Origin: Bacteroidota bacterium
GTDB taxonomy: Bacteria > Bacteroidota > Bacteroidia > Chitinophagales > Chitinophagaceae
Direction of reading: 5' to 3'
Length of the DNA: 64,000 nucleotides
NCBI GenBank assembly: GCA_947456625.1
Contig: CANGQJ010000003.1
Span: 1-64,000, forward strand
How positions within the stretch are numbered: position 1 is the stretch's first letter; every line of letters begins with the position of its first letter. The position numbers were made by a program, and so were the translations under genes. A model generated the notes under the pieces. That model worked only from the letters and a program-made list of their open reading frames with translations. It ran no database searches and was not told the origin of the DNA. Shown in pieces: positions 26,108-34,462 of this stretch.

Positions 26108-27007
26108 TTAGTTTACCATACTGTTACGTTTTTGAAAGCTCATTTTGGCCGGAACTAAAAATGACCTTCTAAAAATGAGCTGTCCTCGCTCTAAACTCAT
26201 AAAATTAAGTAGACCAGAGCCTAAACCGGGTGCATTTTCTTTTAATATGTAATATATTGGTAATGACATAGAATATTCCCCTTTACTAATGGTAGCCTGC
26301 GATGGCTGAGCAAATAGTCCTTTTTCGGCACATAACGTGCATTCTAGCATAGCTGTTTTGACATATTTTCTTGCCTCAATCTGGCTGTTATCGTACATAT
26401 CCCCAATCCAATTCATGGCTACAAACCCAATTGCATTTGGATTATTTTTAATATACGCAATCACCGCTGCACTGCCCTCAGCCGACATTACATTTTTTCC
26501 AAATGGCTTTTCTTTTGTTAAACTGTCTTTTAAAAAGCGTACCACACCGGTTAAATGACTTCCATCCATTACTACTTGTTGAGGATTTTCCCCTGTTAAG
26601 CGCTTTTTTATATCGGCTAAACTAAAAAGAGAGTCCTTAGCCAATTTGTTTACCAAAATGGCAACTGCATCGTAGGCAAGTACTCCAAAAGTGGGCGTAA
26701 ATCCAAGCTGATTTTTATAATTTAATTCTTCGGCTTTATTTAAACCTCTAGTAATAAAAATCATTCTAGTACTGTCCGATTTAAAATCTTTTAAACATTC
26801 AATTTCGGATTTATACTCCACTAAAATATGCGCATTTGGATAACTTGATTGAAACACTTTTACTTGTTGATCAATAATAGATTTAAAACTTAACTCGGCT
26901 GAAACATGTATGGTGCCTGATGTTGTAGTGTCCTGTATATTTTTTTGCTCCGATGTTTTACAAGCAAATGTTCCAATTATTAATAGGAACATTATATTTT
27001 TTGTCAT
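26108..27007 (-). CDS. PstS-like periplasmic substrate-binding lipoprotein
   Basis: 299 residues. N-terminal lipoprotein-like signal (FLLIIGTFAC, candidate lipidated Cys16) followed by a PBP-like domain: TIHVSAELSFKSIIDQQVKVF, then DGSHLTGVVRFLKDSL and AIGFVAMNWIGD are reminiscent of phosphate-binding PstS. No pstC, pstA or pstB genes are nearby, so a role in phosphate import is doubtful. The Bacteroidota relatives co-occur with TonB/ExbBD and TPR genes and may be envelope accessory proteins. The gap to the downstream TPR gene is 195 bp with no convincing terminator. Confidence 0.8.
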   Translation of the reverse strand: MTKNIMFLLIIGTFACKTSEQKNIQDTTTSGTIHVSAELSFKSIIDQQVKVFQSSYPNAHILVEYKSEIECLKDFKSDSTRMIFITRGLNKAEELNYKNQLGFTPTFGVLAYDAVAILVNKLAKDSLFSLADIKKRLTGENPQQVVMDGSHLTGVVRFLKDSLTKEKPFGKNVMSAEGSAAVIAYIKNNPNAIGFVAMNWIGDMYDNSQIEARKYVKTAMLECTLCAEKGLFAQPSQATISKGEYSMSLPIYYILKENAPGLGSGLLNFMSLERGQLIFRRSFLVPAKMSFQKRNSMVN

Positions 27008-27045
27008 ACTACTTTGTTAAATAAATTTTGCAATAATAAATGCCC

Positions 27046-27285
27046 TTAATATTCTTTTTGAAAGCCTCTATACAATCTAAATCCACCATATAATAAGCAC
27101 ATGCCGCCAAAAATATTTCTCCATTCATTGTCCAAATTTATAACTTGATCCAAGTGAAAGTATTTAGCCCCAAACATGACTACTGCGCAGCCCAAAATCA
27201 AAAAAGCCATGGTAAAATCATAAATGCTTCTAAAAATACGGTAGGTTTTTTCGGATCTATCTCGTCCGGGATTTATTTCAGACAT
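27046..27285 (-). CDS. small two-helix membrane protein of unknown function
   Basis: 79 residues from the ATG at 27285 (MSEINPGRDRSEKTYRIF). An upstream in-frame Met would add ten residues but the shorter form begins with the hydrophilic cytoplasmic-type segment. Two hydrophobic stretches, about 23-42 and 55-70, are joined by a loop with DNEWRNIFGG. It lies 38 nt upstream of the PstS-like gene on the same strand and probably belongs to that operon. I do not recognise a named family. Confidence 0.65.
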   Translation of the reverse strand: MSEINPGRDRSEKTYRIFRSIYDFTMAFLILGCAVVMFGAKYFHLDQVINLDNEWRNIFGGMCLLYGGFRLYRGFQKEY

Positions 27286-27364
27286 ATTTGTGAAATTTTG
27301 TGGCAAATTAAACAATTATATAGGATGAATTTAAAAATTTATCTTTACACCCAAATTGGACAGC

Positions 27365-28732
27365 ATGAGCAAACCTTCCATACCACAAGGCACTAGAGAT
27401 TTTAACGCAGAAGTGGTACAAAAACGTCAGTATATTTTTCAAACCATTCGTTCGGTTTTTGAATTATATGGTTTTCAACCATTGGAAACACCTGCCATGG
27501 AAAACCTGGATACCTTAATGGGTAAATATGGCGAAGAAGGCGATAAACTCATATTTAAAATTCTAAATAACGGATTAGATAACCCTCAAAAAAAAGATCA
27601 AATAATGGAGGGATATGAAAAAGTATTGGCTGGGAAAAACAGTACCGCAATAACCGAGCGAGCACTACGATATGACCTAACCATCCCTTTTGCACGTTAC
27701 GTGGCAATGAATCAAGGTCAACTTGTATTCCCTTTCAAACGCTATCAAATACAGCCAGTTTGGCGTGCCGATCGTCCTCAAAAAGGAAGGTACCGCGAGT
27801 TTTATCAATGTGATGCAGATATAGTGGGAAGTGAAAGTTTAATAAACGAAGTTGATTTAGTGGCGATATATATAAGCGCATTTGAAAAATTAAATTTACC
27901 TGTTGAGATTAAAATTAACAACCGAAAAATTTTATTAGCACTAGCTCAAATTTGTGGTGGCGAAGATAAACTCATTGACTTAACTATTGCTATAGATAAA
28001 TTAGATAAAATTGGATGGGAAAAAGTAAAAGAAGAATTAAACAACAAAGGTTTTAATGAAAGTCAACAAAGCATTGTTGAAACTTATTTAAATATTTCAG
28101 GAAGCAACGCAGAAAAATTAAGTAAGCTAGCAGCATTACTTGGCAATAATGAACACGGGGCAAAAGGAATTGAGGAATTAAATTATGTTCTGGATTATCA
28201 CAAAGCAACTGGAATGCAAAAGCATTTAGTTGCCGATTTCACTTTAGCAAGAGGACTTAATTATTATACTGGTATTATATTTGAAGTAAAAGCCTTAGAC
28301 GCTCAAATGGGCAGTATTGGTGGTGGTGGCCGCTACAACGACTTAACTAGTTTATTTGGCGTACCTAATATACCTGGTGTAGGGATTAGCTTTGGCGTAG
28401 ATCGTATCTATGATGTCATGGAAGAAAAAAATCTTTTCCCGGAAAGTATTAATAAAGCAGCACAGGTTTTATTTTTTAATTTAGGAGTAGCAGAAGCAAA
28501 AGTTGCTTATGCTCAAATGATGCAGTTAAGAGCAAAAAAAATTGCTTGTGAAATGTACCCTGAGAAGAGCAAATTTGACAAGCAATTTAAATACGCTGAG
28601 AAAAAAGGAATCCATAATATTGTTATAATTGGAGCAGATGAATTAAGCAATGCATGTTGTAATATTAAAAATTTAGCAACTGGAAAACAAACAACAGTTC
28701 AATTTCAAGACCTGCCAAATTTTCAATTTTAG
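27365..28732 (+). CDS. hisS: histidyl-tRNA synthetase
   Basis: 455 residues from the ATG at 27365 (MSKPSIPQGTRDF). Class II motifs: RYDLTIPFARYVAMN, motif 2 WRADRPQKGRYREFYQCDAD, the HisRS-specific LARGLNYYTGIIFEV, motif 3 GVGISFGVDRIYDVM and a C-terminal anticodon-binding domain. A longer TTG start is possible but adds nothing conserved. A -7-like TATCTTTA (27340-27347, 7 of 8) lies 17 nt upstream. It overlaps the stop of the convergent gene by 4 nt. Confidence 0.97.
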   Translation: MSKPSIPQGTRDFNAEVVQKRQYIFQTIRSVFELYGFQPLETPAMENLDTLMGKYGEEGDKLIFKILNNGLDNPQKKDQIMEGYEKVLAGKNSTAITERALRYDLTIPFARYVAMNQGQLVFPFKRYQIQPVWRADRPQKGRYREFYQCDADIVGSESLINEVDLVAIYISAFEKLNLPVEIKINNRKILLALAQICGGEDKLIDLTIAIDKLDKIGWEKVKEELNNKGFNESQQSIVETYLNISGSNAEKLSKLAALLGNNEHGAKGIEELNYVLDYHKATGMQKHLVADFTLARGLNYYTGIIFEVKALDAQMGSIGGGGRYNDLTSLFGVPNIPGVGISFGVDRIYDVMEEKNLFPESINKAAQVLFFNLGVAEAKVAYAQMMQLRAKKIACEMYPEKSKFDKQFKYAEKKGIHNIVIIGADELSNACCNIKNLATGKQTTVQFQDLPNFQF

Positions 28733-29124
28733 TATACAAGTTTTTCTTCCCAAATTTCCATTTTAAATTCACGCTCTTTGGTTCCAACAACCGAAGCAGT
28801 AGCCTCTTTTGTACCCACCAATTCCATTCCTTGTACTGCAAAAGTAACCGACTCTACACTTTTATTTGCAGCTCTTTTAAAAATAACAAGTCCATCATAA
28901 GCAGCTAAATAAAAAGTATCTACTCCCTTTTTTTCTAATGTAAAACTGCCCATTGGACTTACCACTTTTAAGGTGGTATCTTCCACTTCAACAACCGCTT
29001 CTGCAACTGGACTACCAGCCGCAAATACATACTTCCCAGTGTAATCTTTTAAGGGGCTATTTTGTGCATTTACTACGGTCATAAAACCAAGTACTACAAC
29101 AAACATTAATACTAATTTTTTCAT
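28729..29124 (-). CDS. small secreted protein of unknown function
   Basis: 131 residues with a clear signal peptide (MKKLVLMFVVVLGFMTVVNAQ, in two parts across residues 1-21). The mature part, about 110 residues, is rich in alternating hydrophobic beta-strand patterns (TGKYVFAAGSPVAEAVVEVE, GLVIFKR) and recalls the small beta-barrel accessory domains attached to some hydrolases (DUF3471-like), but I cannot assign a family. Its stop overlaps the hisS stop by 4 nt on the opposite strand. It has its own -7 element at 29173-29180. Confidence 0.7.
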   Translation of the reverse strand: MKKLVLMFVVVLGFMTVVNAQNSPLKDYTGKYVFAAGSPVAEAVVEVEDTTLKVVSPMGSFTLEKKGVDTFYLAAYDGLVIFKRAANKSVESVTFAVQGMELVGTKEATASVVGTKEREFKMEIWEEKLVY

Positions 29125-29172
29125 ATTGACAATTTTTTAAGAAAATGAATTTAGACAGAATTTTGCTACCAA

Positions 29173-29180
29173 CAAAATTA
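29173..29180 (-). promoter_or_regulatory. -7 promoter element of the small secreted protein gene
   Basis: TAATTTTG on the minus strand, exact consensus match, 48 nt before the ATG at 29124; it is only 25 bp from the divergent rlmN -7 element. Confidence 0.45.
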
Positions 29181-29205
29181 ATAAAGGGTTACAAAATGTA
29201 TAAAG

Positions 29206-29213
29206 TATCTTTG
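29206..29213 (+). promoter_or_regulatory. -7 promoter element of rlmN
   Basis: TATCTTTG, exact match, 4 nt before the rlmN ATG at 29218. Predicts a leaderless transcript. No -33 TTG at normal spacing. Confidence 0.6.
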
Positions 29214-29217
29214 CTTT

Positions 29218-30261
29218 ATGACGAAGACAAGACCTAATATTAGAGAAGTAGAAGTCACTGAAATTGAGCGTTTTATAGCTCATTTGGGTGAAAAGCCATT
29301 TAGGGTAAAGCAAATTGTAGAATGGTTATGGCAAAAACATGCGCATAGCTTTGACGAAATGACCAATTTAAGCAAAGACCTAAGAAAACAATTGGTGGAA
29401 AATTTTAGTTTCCCGGCTTTACAAATTGACACCACGCAACAAAGTGAGGATGGAACTTTAAAAACCAGATTCCGCACTTTTGACGATCACATGATTGAGG
29501 GCGTTTTAATTCCAACAAGTGAGCGTAAAACTGCGTGCGTTTCCTCTCAAATTGGATGTAGTTTAAGTTGCAAGTTTTGTGCAACTGGAACTATGGACCG
29601 TAAACGAAATTTAAACTTTGATGAAATTTATGATCAGGTAGTTTACATTAATCAACAGAGCGAGGCAGCACATGAAAAACATTTAAGTAATATTGTTTTT
29701 ATGGGTATGGGCGAGCCTTTAATGAACTATCACAATGTGTTAAAAGCAATAGAGAAAATTACTTCCCCTGACGGTCTAGGCATGAGTCCAAAGCGTATCA
29801 CAGTTTCAACCGCTGGTTTGGTAAAACAAATTAGACAATTGGGTGATGATGGAGTGCGTTTTAAATTAGCAGTTTCATTGCACGCGCCTAATGACAAAAA
29901 ACGTAACGAGGTTATGCCAATTAATGAAAGCAATAATATTAAATCATTAATCGAAGCGTTAAATTATTTTTATAAAAAAACAGGCACAGAGATTTCATTT
30001 GAATATATTTTATTCAGAGACTTTAACGATTCTGAAAAAGACGCCGAAGAGCTTACTAAAATTTATCGTCAAGTACCTGCCGATTTAATTAACGTAATTG
30101 AATACAACGCGGTGGATCATTTTGGCTTTGACAAACCAGACGAGGATGGCTTTGAGCGTTTTGTGGAAATTTTACAAAAGAATCGCGTAAATGTAAGAGT
30201 AAGACGCAGCAGAGGTAAGGATATTGACGCAGCTTGTGGACAATTAGCAAATAAAGGCTAA
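29218..30261 (+). CDS. rlmN: 23S rRNA/tRNA adenine-C2 methyltransferase RlmN
   Basis: 347 residues. Radical-SAM motif with Cys114, Cys118 and Cys121 (IGCSLSCKFCATG), SAM-binding GMGEPLMN, and the methyl-carrying Cys340 near the C-terminus (AACGQL); the partner Cys in the N-terminal-to-middle part of the family is within the radical-SAM region. It methylates A2503 of 23S rRNA and A37 of some tRNAs. Followed after 29 nt by two pseudouridine synthase genes, giving a three-gene RNA-modification run. Confidence 0.96.
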   Translation: MTKTRPNIREVEVTEIERFIAHLGEKPFRVKQIVEWLWQKHAHSFDEMTNLSKDLRKQLVENFSFPALQIDTTQQSEDGTLKTRFRTFDDHMIEGVLIPTSERKTACVSSQIGCSLSCKFCATGTMDRKRNLNFDEIYDQVVYINQQSEAAHEKHLSNIVFMGMGEPLMNYHNVLKAIEKITSPDGLGMSPKRITVSTAGLVKQIRQLGDDGVRFKLAVSLHAPNDKKRNEVMPINESNNIKSLIEALNYFYKKTGTEISFEYILFRDFNDSEKDAEELTKIYRQVPADLINVIEYNAVDHFGFDKPDEDGFERFVEILQKNRVNVRVRRSRGKDIDAACGQLANKG

Positions 30262-30290
30262 TTCACTAGCATACAAAAATATAAAGGAGC

Positions 30291-31466
30291 ATGAAGCAAA
30301 AAAGATCAGACAACTTTGACAAATTTGCCAATAAGAAAAAAGGCAGTGCAGTTAAAGAAGAATACAGACAAGAAAAGAAAAAAGCAAAAGCCGATTCAAG
30401 AGCTGCAGGTGAAGCTGCGCGTCAAAGAAAAAAAGATATTGCTAGAGGCATTGCGGTAGAACCTGTTGGCAACAACAAAAAAGGGGGCTATGCAAAAAAG
30501 GATTATGTAACAGGTCCGCCAAAATATTCTATTCCATTAAGAGCAAAATCTGCACCTAAAAAAGCAGCAGACGATACCCCTGCAAAATATGGCGAAATTA
30601 AAAGAGGCGCTGGCATTGGTTCACCTCGTTTAGCTGCAAGTAAAAGAACACCTGCTTCTATGGATAAAGCCGACGCTAAACGTACTGCAAGCATAGGTAA
30701 AGTAAATGCAAGCGACGATATGCCATATGAGCAAATGCCTTTAAATAAATACATCGCACATGCAGGAACCTGTGGCCGACGTGAAGCAGCAGAACTTGTT
30801 AAAGGAGGTCATATTACTGTAAACAGTGATACTGTTTTAGAACCAGGCTATAAAGTAAAATACAAAGATGTAGTTAGATTAAAGGGGAAGGTTTTACAAC
30901 TACAAGTAACACCGGTTTATATTTTATTAAATAAGCCAAAAGATTATATCTGTACTGCAAACGACCCAGAAGGCCGTAAAACAGTATTAGATATTATTAA
31001 AAACGCCACTACGCAAAGAATGTTTCCTGTAGGTCGTTTGGACCGTAACACCACTGGCGTTTTAATATTAACCAACGACGGTGATTTAGCTCAAAAATTA
31101 ACACATCCTTCCTACGAGATTAAAAAAATATACGAAGTTACCTTAGACAAGCCTGTTACAAAGGCCGATATGGAAGCTATTGCAGCAGGGGTTACATTAG
31201 AGGATGGATTTATTGCTGCAGACGCGGTGAGTTATGTTGGTAAAGAACGCGACGTTATAGGTATTGAAATTCACAGTGGTAGAAATAGAATTGTGCGAAG
31301 AATATTTGAACACTTAGGCTACGATGTACGCCATTTGGACAGAGTGATGTTTGCAAATCTTACTAAAAAAAATGTAGACCGTGGCAAGTGGAGATTTCTT
31401 AGTGAAAAAGAAGTGAGACTTCTTAAATTCCTTAATAAATCCTTTACACGAAAAGCTTCAAAATAA
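30291..31466 (+). CDS. RluB/RluE/RluF-type pseudouridine synthase with long basic N-terminal extension
   Basis: 391 residues. The first ~145 are a Lys/Arg/Ala-rich, low-complexity extension absent from the E. coli enzymes. Then an S4 RNA-binding domain (PLNKYIAHAGTCGRREAAEL) and the RsuA/RluB catalytic domain with GRLDRNTTGVLILTNDGD, whose Asp is the nucleophile. It probably isomerises a uridine in 23S rRNA; the exact site is not deducible. The extension probably binds rRNA and is typical of Bacteroidota relatives. It is 29 nt after rlmN and 7 nt before the RluA-type gene. Confidence 0.9.
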   Translation: MKQKRSDNFDKFANKKKGSAVKEEYRQEKKKAKADSRAAGEAARQRKKDIARGIAVEPVGNNKKGGYAKKDYVTGPPKYSIPLRAKSAPKKAADDTPAKYGEIKRGAGIGSPRLAASKRTPASMDKADAKRTASIGKVNASDDMPYEQMPLNKYIAHAGTCGRREAAELVKGGHITVNSDTVLEPGYKVKYKDVVRLKGKVLQLQVTPVYILLNKPKDYICTANDPEGRKTVLDIIKNATTQRMFPVGRLDRNTTGVLILTNDGDLAQKLTHPSYEIKKIYEVTLDKPVTKADMEAIAAGVTLEDGFIAADAVSYVGKERDVIGIEIHSGRNRIVRRIFEHLGYDVRHLDRVMFANLTKKNVDRGKWRFLSEKEVRLLKFLNKSFTRKASK

Positions 31467-31473
31467 TTTTAGG

Positions 31474-32193
31474 ATGTTAGAAATATTATTTGAAGACGAA
31501 GATATTATTGTACTTAATAAGCCAGCAGGTTTATTAAGTATTCCAGATCGTTTTGGGAAGGACCCTTCACTTAAGTCGTTATTACAAGAAAAATTTGGTG
31601 AAATTTTTACAGTACACCGCCTGGACCAATATACCAGTGGATTAATTTTATTTGCAAAAAATGCAACTGCGCATAAGCAATTAAGTGAATTATTTGAAGG
31701 CCGCACTATAATAAAAAAATATTTAGGCATTGTAAATGGTAGACCGCAGCAGCAAGGTGTTGTTGAAGAATTCATGATGGAACACCCTATTCGTAAGGGG
31801 TACATGATAATTCACGCCAAAGGGAAAGAATCTAAAACTACTTATGAAGTAGTTACCTATTTTAAACAATTTGCATTAGTTAGTTTTCAAATACATACCG
31901 GTCGTACACATCAAATTAGGGTACATGCAAAACATATTGGACACCCAATTGTATCGGATGATTTATACGGTGATGCAGAAAAATTAAAATTATCTAGCAT
32001 CAAGAAAAAAAACTTCAAGTTGGCAAAACAAGAAGAGGAAGAACGTCCTTTAATGGGGCGACAAGCATTGCATGCTGCTAGTGTATGTTTTGAATATAAA
32101 GGAAAGGAGCTCCTAATTGAAGCTCCTTTACCTAAGGATTTTACTGCTACTATAAAGCAGTTAGAAAAATGGAACACAATCAATACTAATTAA
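31474..32193 (+). CDS. RluA-family pseudouridine synthase
   Basis: 239 residues, catalytic domain only with no S4 domain. Motif VHRLDQYTSGLILFAK contains the nucleophilic Asp, and HTGRTHQIRVHAKHIGHPI the conserved C-terminal signature. Short members of the family modify 23S rRNA or tRNA U32. A box-like TAATTTTA ends 3 nt before its ATG, but the 7-nt gap from the preceding synthase makes co-transcription likely. Confidence 0.93.
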   Translation: MLEILFEDEDIIVLNKPAGLLSIPDRFGKDPSLKSLLQEKFGEIFTVHRLDQYTSGLILFAKNATAHKQLSELFEGRTIIKKYLGIVNGRPQQQGVVEEFMMEHPIRKGYMIIHAKGKESKTTYEVVTYFKQFALVSFQIHTGRTHQIRVHAKHIGHPIVSDDLYGDAEKLKLSSIKKKNFKLAKQEEEERPLMGRQALHAASVCFEYKGKELLIEAPLPKDFTATIKQLEKWNTINTN

Positions 32194-32216
32194 TATTTAG
32201 TATTGATAAATTTAAA

Positions 32217-33500
32217 TTACAATTTAGATTTATACACTACACCGTCCTTCATTACAAAATTTACTTTACCCATTACTTCAATATTTTTTATTGGATCTCC
32301 ATCTACAGCAATAATATCGGCTAATTTATTTTTTTCAATACTTCCTAAAATAGCTTGTGTTCCCATTAGGTCTGCAGCATTCCAAGTAGCGGCTTGAATT
32401 GCTTCAATGGCTGGCATTCCTGCCTCGGTCATGTAAACAAATTCTTTCCAATTTCTCCCATGTGCATATACTCCTGCGTCGGTACCAAATGCAATTTTAA
32501 CACCTGCCTTATAAGCCTTAGCAAATGTATTTTGAATACGCGGCCCAATTTCTGATGCTTTTTTTGCAACCATTGGCGGATAGTATCCAGGTATTTTTGC
32601 ACTGTCGGCTGCAGACTTTCCTGCAATAATAGTAGGTACTAAATACGTGCCATATTGTTTCATTAATGGGAAAATAGATTCGTCCATTAAAGTTCCATGT
32701 TCAATTGAATTTACACCGCCAACAATGGCTCTGCGCATAGCTTCCACACCATGACAATGTGCAGCAACTTTAAAACCATAATCCTTTGCAGCAGCTACAA
32801 TTGCTTTTACTTCTTCTTCAGTAAATTGAGGATTTTCTCCATTAGCAGCCATACTTAATACGCCACCGCTTGCAGTAATTTTAATAACATCACTTCCATC
32901 CTTATATCTTTGTCTTACTGCTTTGTACGCATCTTCAGGACCATTAATCACTCCTTCCTTTGGACCTGGATCGCCCATTAAATCCTTTCTGTAATTATTG
33001 GTAGGATCGGCGTGGCCACCAGTCGTTGCAATTGATTTTCCTGCAGTATAAATTCTGGGTCCAATAATTTGTCCTTTTTGAACTGCCTTGCGCATGGCAA
33101 TATTTACACCCGAGCCTCCTAAATCACGCACCGATGTAAACCCACTCATTAAACTTATTTGTGCAAATTTTAAACCGCTATAAGCAACTTCTGCTTCGTT
33201 TTGTGTGAAGCTTTCTAAATATCTATTAGGGCTTGTTTCTTGTTCTAAGTGTACATGCATGTCCATCAATCCTGGCATTACAGTACTCGCTTTTAAATCA
33301 ATAGTTTTATCGCTGGCAGTGCCTTTTACAAAACCATCTAAAATGTCTACAATTTTGTTGCCTTCAACAACCACTGTTTTTTCTTTTAAAACTTGTAATT
33401 GTTTTACATCAATTAATTGACCACATTGTATATATGTTTTTTGTGCAAAAACAGAAACAATACTCAACCCAAATAAAAGGGTAAATAATAAACGACGCAT
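32217..33500 (-). CDS. exported amidohydrolase of the imidazolonepropionase/Xaa-Pro dipeptidase-like type
   Basis: 427 residues. Signal peptide (cleavage near VFAQ, residue 20). Metal-dependent TIM-barrel hydrolase: MPGLMDMHVHLE supplies the first two His ligands; later AAHCHG, SIEHG and FGTDAGV supply the remaining ones. Residues 1-70 and the C-terminus form the small composite beta domain. These secreted enzymes hydrolyse cyclic amides or dipeptides; the substrate is not known. Single gene, convergent with the RluA-type gene, downstream of the peroxiredoxin terminator. Confidence 0.9.
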   Translation of the reverse strand: MRRLLFTLLFGLSIVSVFAQKTYIQCGQLIDVKQLQVLKEKTVVVEGNKIVDILDGFVKGTASDKTIDLKASTVMPGLMDMHVHLEQETSPNRYLESFTQNEAEVAYSGLKFAQISLMSGFTSVRDLGGSGVNIAMRKAVQKGQIIGPRIYTAGKSIATTGGHADPTNNYRKDLMGDPGPKEGVINGPEDAYKAVRQRYKDGSDVIKITASGGVLSMAANGENPQFTEEEVKAIVAAAKDYGFKVAAHCHGVEAMRRAIVGGVNSIEHGTLMDESIFPLMKQYGTYLVPTIIAGKSAADSAKIPGYYPPMVAKKASEIGPRIQNTFAKAYKAGVKIAFGTDAGVYAHGRNWKEFVYMTEAGMPAIEAIQAATWNAADLMGTQAILGSIEKNKLADIIAVDGDPIKNIEVMGKVNFVMKDGVVYKSKL

Positions 33501-33542
33501 ATTTAATTGTTTAATGAAGTGTGTTAATGAAATTAAATATAC

Positions 33543-33572
33543 AAAAAATCCACTCCTTTTTAGGGGAGTGGA
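33543..33572 (-). terminator. Rho-independent terminator of the peroxiredoxin gene
   Basis: TCCACTCC / GGAGTGGA 8-bp stem with an 8-nt loop, followed on the minus strand by TTTTTT (33548-33543). About 100 nt after the peroxiredoxin stop. Confidence 0.8.
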
Positions 33573-33578
33573 CTATTT

Positions 33579-33593
33579 AGTTAGGCCCTAACT
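33579..33593. repeat. 15-bp palindrome AGTTAGG-C-CCTAACT
   Basis: Perfect inverted repeat of 7-bp arms about one base, just before the peroxiredoxin terminator in the 3' untranslated region. It may form a short 3' stem or be a protein site; no role is known. Confidence 0.4.
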
Positions 33594-33672
33594 CGAATCT
33601 ACAGTGACACACTTATACTAGAATCGTCCAGTGCCTATATTTTTAATGGGTCTTTAACGTTAATTGTATACT

Positions 33673-34308
33673 TTATTTATTAGGTTGTGGTGTATAACGT
33701 AAATAGGGTTTTACAATATTTAACCCTTTAGGAAATTTCACTAAAGCATCCTCGGTTTTAACTGCAGGTACTACAATTACGTCCTCCCCTTCCACCCAGT
33801 TTGCTGGAGTAGCAACACTATAATTCGCAGTTAATTGTAAGGAATCAATTACACGTAATACTTCCACAAAGTTTCTGCCTGTGGATGCAGGGTAAGTGAT
33901 CATTAATTTTACTTTTTTATCTGGACCAATAATAAATAAAGAACGAACTGTAAATGTTTCAGAAGCGTTTGGATGAATCATATCATAGGCATTGGCTACT
34001 GCCCTATCCTCGTCTGCGATAATTGGGAAACCAACATGCACATGTTGTGTTTCATTAATATCACTAATCCAGCTTTTATGACTTGCTACACCGTCCACAC
34101 TTAATGCCAACACTTTTACATTGCGTTTTGCAAATTCTTCTTGTAATGCTGCTGTGCGTCCTAACTCCGTAGTACACACAGGAGTGAAATCCGCAGGATG
34201 TGAAAATAAAACACCCCAACTGTCTCCTAAATATTCATAAAAATTAATTTCACCAATGCTAGTCTTTGCAGTAAAATTGGGTGCAATATCCCCTAATCTT
34301 AAACTCAT
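33673..34308 (-). CDS. 1-Cys peroxiredoxin (Prx6-like)
   Basis: 211 residues. Peroxidatic Cys45 in FTPVCTTELG; there is no other Cys in the whole protein, so it is a true 1-Cys enzyme that needs an external thiol reductant. Length and the C-terminal extension (ATPANWVEGEDVIVVP) match the Prx6 class. It reduces peroxides in the cytoplasm; no signal peptide. Promoter: -7 box at 34357-34364 with a palindrome in place of a -33 element. Single gene with its own terminator. Confidence 0.94.
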   Translation of the reverse strand: MSLRLGDIAPNFTAKTSIGEINFYEYLGDSWGVLFSHPADFTPVCTTELGRTAALQEEFAKRNVKVLALSVDGVASHKSWISDINETQHVHVGFPIIADEDRAVANAYDMIHPNASETFTVRSLFIIGPDKKVKLMITYPASTGRNFVEVLRVIDSLQLTANYSVATPANWVEGEDVIVVPAVKTEDALVKFPKGLNIVKPYLRYTPQPNK

Positions 34309-34356
34309 AATGTATGTATTTTAAATATAAATAATTGCTTTTTTGAATTGAGAAAA

Positions 34357-34364
34357 CAAAGATA
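34357..34364 (-). promoter_or_regulatory. -7 promoter element of the peroxiredoxin gene
   Basis: TATCTTTG on the minus strand, exact match, 48 nt before the ATG. There is no -33 TTG at 17-23 nt; a perfect palindrome lies there instead. Confidence 0.6.
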
Positions 34365-34372
34365 CTTATTTC

Positions 34373-34387
34373 CTACTAAATTAGTAG
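34373..34387. promoter_or_regulatory. operator-like palindrome CTACTAA-A-TTAGTAG at the peroxiredoxin promoter
   Basis: Perfect 15-bp inverted repeat with 7-bp arms, covering the position of the missing -33 element, 8 bp from the -7 box. Position suits a regulator that activates or blocks RNA polymerase, plausibly in response to peroxide or iron. The regulator is unknown. Confidence 0.5.
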
Positions 34388-34462
34388 ACTTTTAATGAAT
34401 TATTTTTTTAAAATATTTTTGAACCCTATATTTTGCAAATAAATGTTTGCCCAAGTATGCAA

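Noticed and set aside
30285..30292. AGGAG Shine-Dalgarno-like sequence before the RluB-type gene
   Set aside because: Only one base separates it from the ATG, too close for pairing, and other genes in the window lack such a signal.
32103..32129. Perfect 9-bp stem AAAGGAGCT / AGCTCCTTT with 9-nt loop near the end of the RluA-type gene
   Set aside because: It lies inside conserved coding sequence (KGKELLIEAPLP), 64 nt before the stop, and has no T-run in either direction, so it is not a convincing terminator.
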